A stretch of 15,692 bases of DNA, taken from NCBI GenBank assembly GCA_002493755.1, contig DKZT01000023.1, forward strand, positions 1-15,692, read 5' to 3'. Both the position numbers and the translations under genes were made by a program. How positions within the stretch are numbered: the first letter of the stretch is position 1; each line of letters begins with the position of its first letter. The notes beneath the pieces were generated by a model. The model was given only the letters and a program-made list of their open reading frames with translations. It did no database searches and was not told the DNA's origin. Shown here piece by piece: positions 13,377-15,692 of the stretch. This DNA comes from Ruminococcaceae bacterium UBA7067 (lineage in GTDB: Bacteria > Bacillota > Clostridia > Oscillospirales > Acutalibacteraceae).

Positions 13377-14408
13377 ATGAAAACAAAGGATTTTTATTAT
13401 GATTTGCCGAAAGAACTCATCGCTCAGACACCGCTTGAGCCTCGCGACAGCTCCCGTCTGCTGCTGCTCGACCGAAACAGCGGTGAAGTACAGCACAAAC
13501 ATTTTTACGATATTGCGGATTATCTTGAGCCGGGCGACTGCCTTATACTCAACGATTCAAGGGTTCTGCCTGCGAGAATTTACGGCATAAAGGAGCCGAC
13601 AGGCGCTTGTGTTGAATTTCTGCTTTTAAAGCAGGTTGAAAACGATGTATGGGAATGTCTTGCAGGACCCGGAAAGAAGGCAAAACCCGGCACAAAATTC
13701 AGCTTCGGAAACGGTATAATGAGCTGCGAGGTTTTGTCGGTCACCGAGGACGGAAACAGGGTTGTTAAATTCTCATACGGCGAGGACGGCTTTTTCGCCT
13801 CTCTTGAAAAGGTCGGCAAAATGCCGCTGCCGCCGTACATTACACAGGAGCTTAAGGACCAGGAAAGGTACCAGACGGTTTACAGTAAGGAGCTTGGCTC
13901 TGCCGCCGCACCAACGGCAGGACTTCACTTTACAAACGAGCTTCTTGATAAAATAAAGGCTAAGGGTGTAAAAATCGGTTTTGTGACGCTTCACGTCGGT
14001 CTGGGCACGTTCCGCCCTGTTAAGGCTGAGGAGATAACAGACCACAAGATGCACAGCGAGCATTTTGAGATTCCGCCGATTACGGCTAAGCTGATTGAGG
14101 ACACCAAGAAAAACGGAGGACGTGTTATTGCAGTCGGCACCACAAGCTGCCGCTCGCTTGAAGCCGCCGCAGCTGTAAACGGCGGAAAAATCGAGCCGTA
14201 TGTAGGCAGTACAGAGATATTCATTTACCCCGGCTATGAGTTCAAGGTTCTTGACGGACTTATCACGAATTTCCACCTGCCCGAAAGCACGCTTATAATG
14301 CTTGTAAGTGCGTTTGCAGGTTACAAAAACACAATGAACGCATATAAAATTGCCGTAGAGGAAAAATACCGCTTTTTCTCATTCGGCGACGCTATGTTTA
14401 TACACTGA
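13377..14408 (+). CDS. queA: S-adenosylmethionine:tRNA ribosyltransferase-isomerase
   Basis: Transfers and isomerises the ribosyl part of SAM onto preQ1 in tRNA to make epoxyqueuosine, late in queuosine synthesis. The 343-residue protein has the family N-terminus DLPKELIAQTPLEPRDSSRL, NDSRVLPARIYG (59-70), the APTAGLHFT stretch (178-186), HVGLGTFRPV (206-215), HSEHFEIP (226-233) and the TNFHLPESTL region (297-306). Length and motifs are normal. The ATG at 13377 has AAGGA 6 nt upstream and gives the usual start MKTKDF; an in-frame TTG 15 nt upstream lies within that site and is not needed. It is followed after 12 nt by tgt, its partner in the same pathway. Confidence 0.96.
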   Translation: MKTKDFYYDLPKELIAQTPLEPRDSSRLLLLDRNSGEVQHKHFYDIADYLEPGDCLILNDSRVLPARIYGIKEPTGACVEFLLLKQVENDVWECLAGPGKKAKPGTKFSFGNGIMSCEVLSVTEDGNRVVKFSYGEDGFFASLEKVGKMPLPPYITQELKDQERYQTVYSKELGSAAAPTAGLHFTNELLDKIKAKGVKIGFVTLHVGLGTFRPVKAEEITDHKMHSEHFEIPPITAKLIEDTKKNGGRVIAVGTTSCRSLEAAAAVNGGKIEPYVGSTEIFIYPGYEFKVLDGLITNFHLPESTLIMLVSAFAGYKNTMNAYKIAVEEKYRFFSFGDAMFIH

Positions 14409-14420
14409 CGGAGGTTTGAG

Positions 14421-15551
14421 ATGTTCAGAATTATTAAGACAGAGGGCAATGCACGCAGAGGCGTGTTTGAAACTCCGCACGGAGTTATACAGTCGCCGTT
14501 TTTTATGAACGTTGCTACCTGCGGCGCAATTAAGGGCGGTGTTTCTGCGCTTGACCTTAAGGACTTAAACTGCCAGGTTCAGCTTTGCAACACCTATCAC
14601 CTTCATCTGCGCCCGGGTGACGAGGTTGTAAAACAGCTCGGCGGTATAAGAAAATTCACTCGCTGGGACGGACCTGTGCTTACCGACAGCGGCGGCTTTC
14701 AGGTGTTCTCTCTTGCAAAGCTCAGAAACATAAAGGAAGAGGGAGTGTATTTCAACTCCCACATAGACGGACGAAAAATATTTATGGGTCCTGAGGAGAG
14801 TATGCGGATTCAGTCAAACCTCGGCTCTACAATCGCAATGGCTTTTGACGAGTGTATCGAAAATCCCTCGCCCTACGATTACACAAAGCAGTCTGTTGAG
14901 CGCACCGCACGCTGGCTTAAGCGGTGCAAAACGGAGCTTGACCGCCTGAACTCGCTTGAGGACACCATAAACAGAGAGCAGATGCTTTTCGGCATCAATC
15001 AGGGCGGCACATATGACGATTTGCGCCTTGAGCATATGAAAACCATATCGGAGCTTGATTTGCCGGGCTATGCCGTTGGCGGTCTTGCGGTCGGTGAGCC
15101 TGCCGAGGTTATGTACCATATTCTTGATGTTGTAACCGAGGAAATGCCTAAGGACAAGCCGAGGTATTTAATGGGAGTCGGCACACCCGTAAATATTCTT
15201 GAAGGCGTGCGCAGAGGAATTGATATGTTCGACTGCGTAATGCCGACCCGAAACGCAAGGCACGGTCAGATTTTCACAAAGGAAGGCATACGAAACATAA
15301 AAAATGCCAAATACACGCTCGACACTCTTCCCCTCGATACCGAATGCGACTGTCCTGTATGCAGGCATTTTGACAGAGCTTATATTCACCATCTTTTCAA
15401 GAGCGAGGAAATGCTCGGCATGCGTCTGGCGGTTATGCACAATCTGTATTTTTATAACAATCTGCTAAAGGAAATAAGAGATGCCCTTGATAACGGCTGT
15501 TTTGAAAGCTATTACAGGCAGGGAGTTGAAATTCTCGGCAGGAGGATATAG
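14421..15551 (+). CDS. tgt: tRNA-guanine(34) transglycosylase
   Basis: Exchanges guanine at the wobble position of GUN-anticodon tRNAs for preQ1, the substrate that QueA then modifies. The 376-residue TIM barrel has D89 in TDSGGFQVFSL (general acid/base), the nucleophile D271 in IDMFDCVMPTR, and GGLAVGE (220-226). The structural zinc site is C309, C311, C314 and H340, with the spacing of the Zymomonas enzyme. The early segment MNVATCGAIKGG departs from the textbook MPVGT version but keeps the fold positions. A strong GGAGG site lies 6 nt before the ATG. I see no U-rich terminator after the stop, so transcription may continue past the window; yajC, a common neighbour, is not here. Confidence 0.96.
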   Translation: MFRIIKTEGNARRGVFETPHGVIQSPFFMNVATCGAIKGGVSALDLKDLNCQVQLCNTYHLHLRPGDEVVKQLGGIRKFTRWDGPVLTDSGGFQVFSLAKLRNIKEEGVYFNSHIDGRKIFMGPEESMRIQSNLGSTIAMAFDECIENPSPYDYTKQSVERTARWLKRCKTELDRLNSLEDTINREQMLFGINQGGTYDDLRLEHMKTISELDLPGYAVGGLAVGEPAEVMYHILDVVTEEMPKDKPRYLMGVGTPVNILEGVRRGIDMFDCVMPTRNARHGQIFTKEGIRNIKNAKYTLDTLPLDTECDCPVCRHFDRAYIHHLFKSEEMLGMRLAVMHNLYFYNNLLKEIRDALDNGCFESYYRQGVEILGRRI

Positions 15552-15555
15552 TAGA

Positions 15556-15583
15556 AGTTTTGAGTTTTCAGTTTTCAGTTTTG
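15556..15583. repeat. Heptamer tandem repeat (AGTTTTC/AGTTTTG, four copies)
   Basis: Four consecutive 7-bp units (AGTTTTG, AGTTTTC, AGTTTTC, AGTTTTG) start 4 nt after the tgt stop codon. A second heptamer array with a related composition on the opposite strand lies at 72-91. Confidence 0.8.
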
Positions 15584-15604
15584 AGAAATCAGAAACTAGT
15601 TTAG

Positions 15605-15623
15605 CATTCCCCTTGGGGAAATG
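15605..15623. repeat. Short palindrome CATTCCCC/GGGGAAATG
   Basis: CATTCCC and GGGAAATG form a hairpin with a CTTG loop and one bulged A. No U run follows on either strand, so it is not an intrinsic terminator for tgt. It probably belongs to the intergenic repeat that ends in the 19-bp element. Confidence 0.5.
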
Positions 15624-15658
15624 TCATCAACATAAGCACGGAAGCTTGAAACGGGATC

Positions 15659-15677
15659 GTAGGGAACTGGCTTGCCT
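15659..15677. repeat. Right copy of the 19-bp inverted repeat
   Basis: Exact reverse complement of bases 1-19. It begins GTAGGG and is part of the hairpin GGAAC-T-GGC-TT-GCC-T-GTTCC at 15663-15682. A palindromic core beginning GTAGGG resembles dispersed intergenic repeats that I recall in gut Clostridia. The last 15 bases of the window continue beyond it without a gene. Confidence 0.75.
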
Positions 15678-15692
15678 GTTCCGGTTCGCTCT

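Noticed and set aside
13773..14276. A 167-codon open frame on the minus strand inside queA
   Set aside because: It is antisense to conserved queA sequence, its protein looks compositionally random, and it has no family resemblance.
15556..15583. CRISPR array
   Set aside because: The repeats are 7-bp units in direct contact with no spacers, and no cas gene is present.
15605..15623. Terminator of tgt
   Set aside because: The palindrome is short, has a tight loop and no following U tract on the plus strand.

Overview
The window looks like chromosomal DNA of an anaerobic Clostridia-type Firmicute, most likely of the Ruminococcaceae/Oscillospiraceae kind. The reasons are a CdaA/CdaR c-di-AMP module, a fused glucose-type PTS permease, a DUF3343 plus cysteine desulfurase pair, a clostridial-type PfkA, AGGAGG-type ribosome binding sites, occasional TTG/GTG starts and AT-rich spacers. 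This placement is inference from gene content; there is no rRNA or other taxonomic marker. Nothing points to a phage, plasmid, CRISPR array or integrative element.

Layout. Everything from 198 to 13191 reads on the minus strand, and 13377 to 15551 reads on the plus strand. In transcription order from right to left the minus-strand blocks are: (1) asd-dapA-dapB plus a stand-alone double-ACT protein, a lysine/meso-DAP operon that begins at a strong promoter near 13341 and ends at a strong terminator at 9873-9904; (2) ppk-pfkA, polyphosphate kinase followed 3 nt later by 6-phosphofructokinase; (3) a DUF3343 sulfur/selenium-carrier-like gene overlapping a class V aminotransferase/cysteine desulfurase gene by 4 nt, separated from pfkA by a long hairpin that also buries the DUF3343 ribosome binding site; (4) cdaA-cdaR, the membrane diadenylate cyclase and its regulator, overlapping by 14 nt and without the usual glmM behind them; (5) a single-gene glucose-type PTS transporter (IICBA) with its own near-consensus promoter and a strong terminator. 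On the plus strand queA and tgt, two queuosine tRNA-modification genes, form a tight pair.

Functional themes. The window combines sugar uptake and glycolysis (PTS, PfkA), cell-wall precursor supply (asd-dapA-dapB), cell-wall/osmotic second-messenger signalling (CdaA/CdaR), polyphosphate storage (Ppk), sulfur transfer and tRNA modification. All proteins are full length with their catalytic residues visible; I saw no pseudogene.

The most unusual material is non-coding. The asd and queA promoters face each other so that their leaders overlap, and the overlap is a palindrome. A long hairpin sits over the start of the DUF3343 gene. A GC-rich, 20-bp-paired structure lies in the cdaA leader. The two window ends carry an inverted 19-bp repeat, each accompanied by a heptamer tandem array, which looks like a dispersed intergenic repeat where an assembly may have broken. 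I did not find a convincing new multi-gene system; the closest candidates are the DUF3343/desulfurase pair and the orphan ACT regulator.
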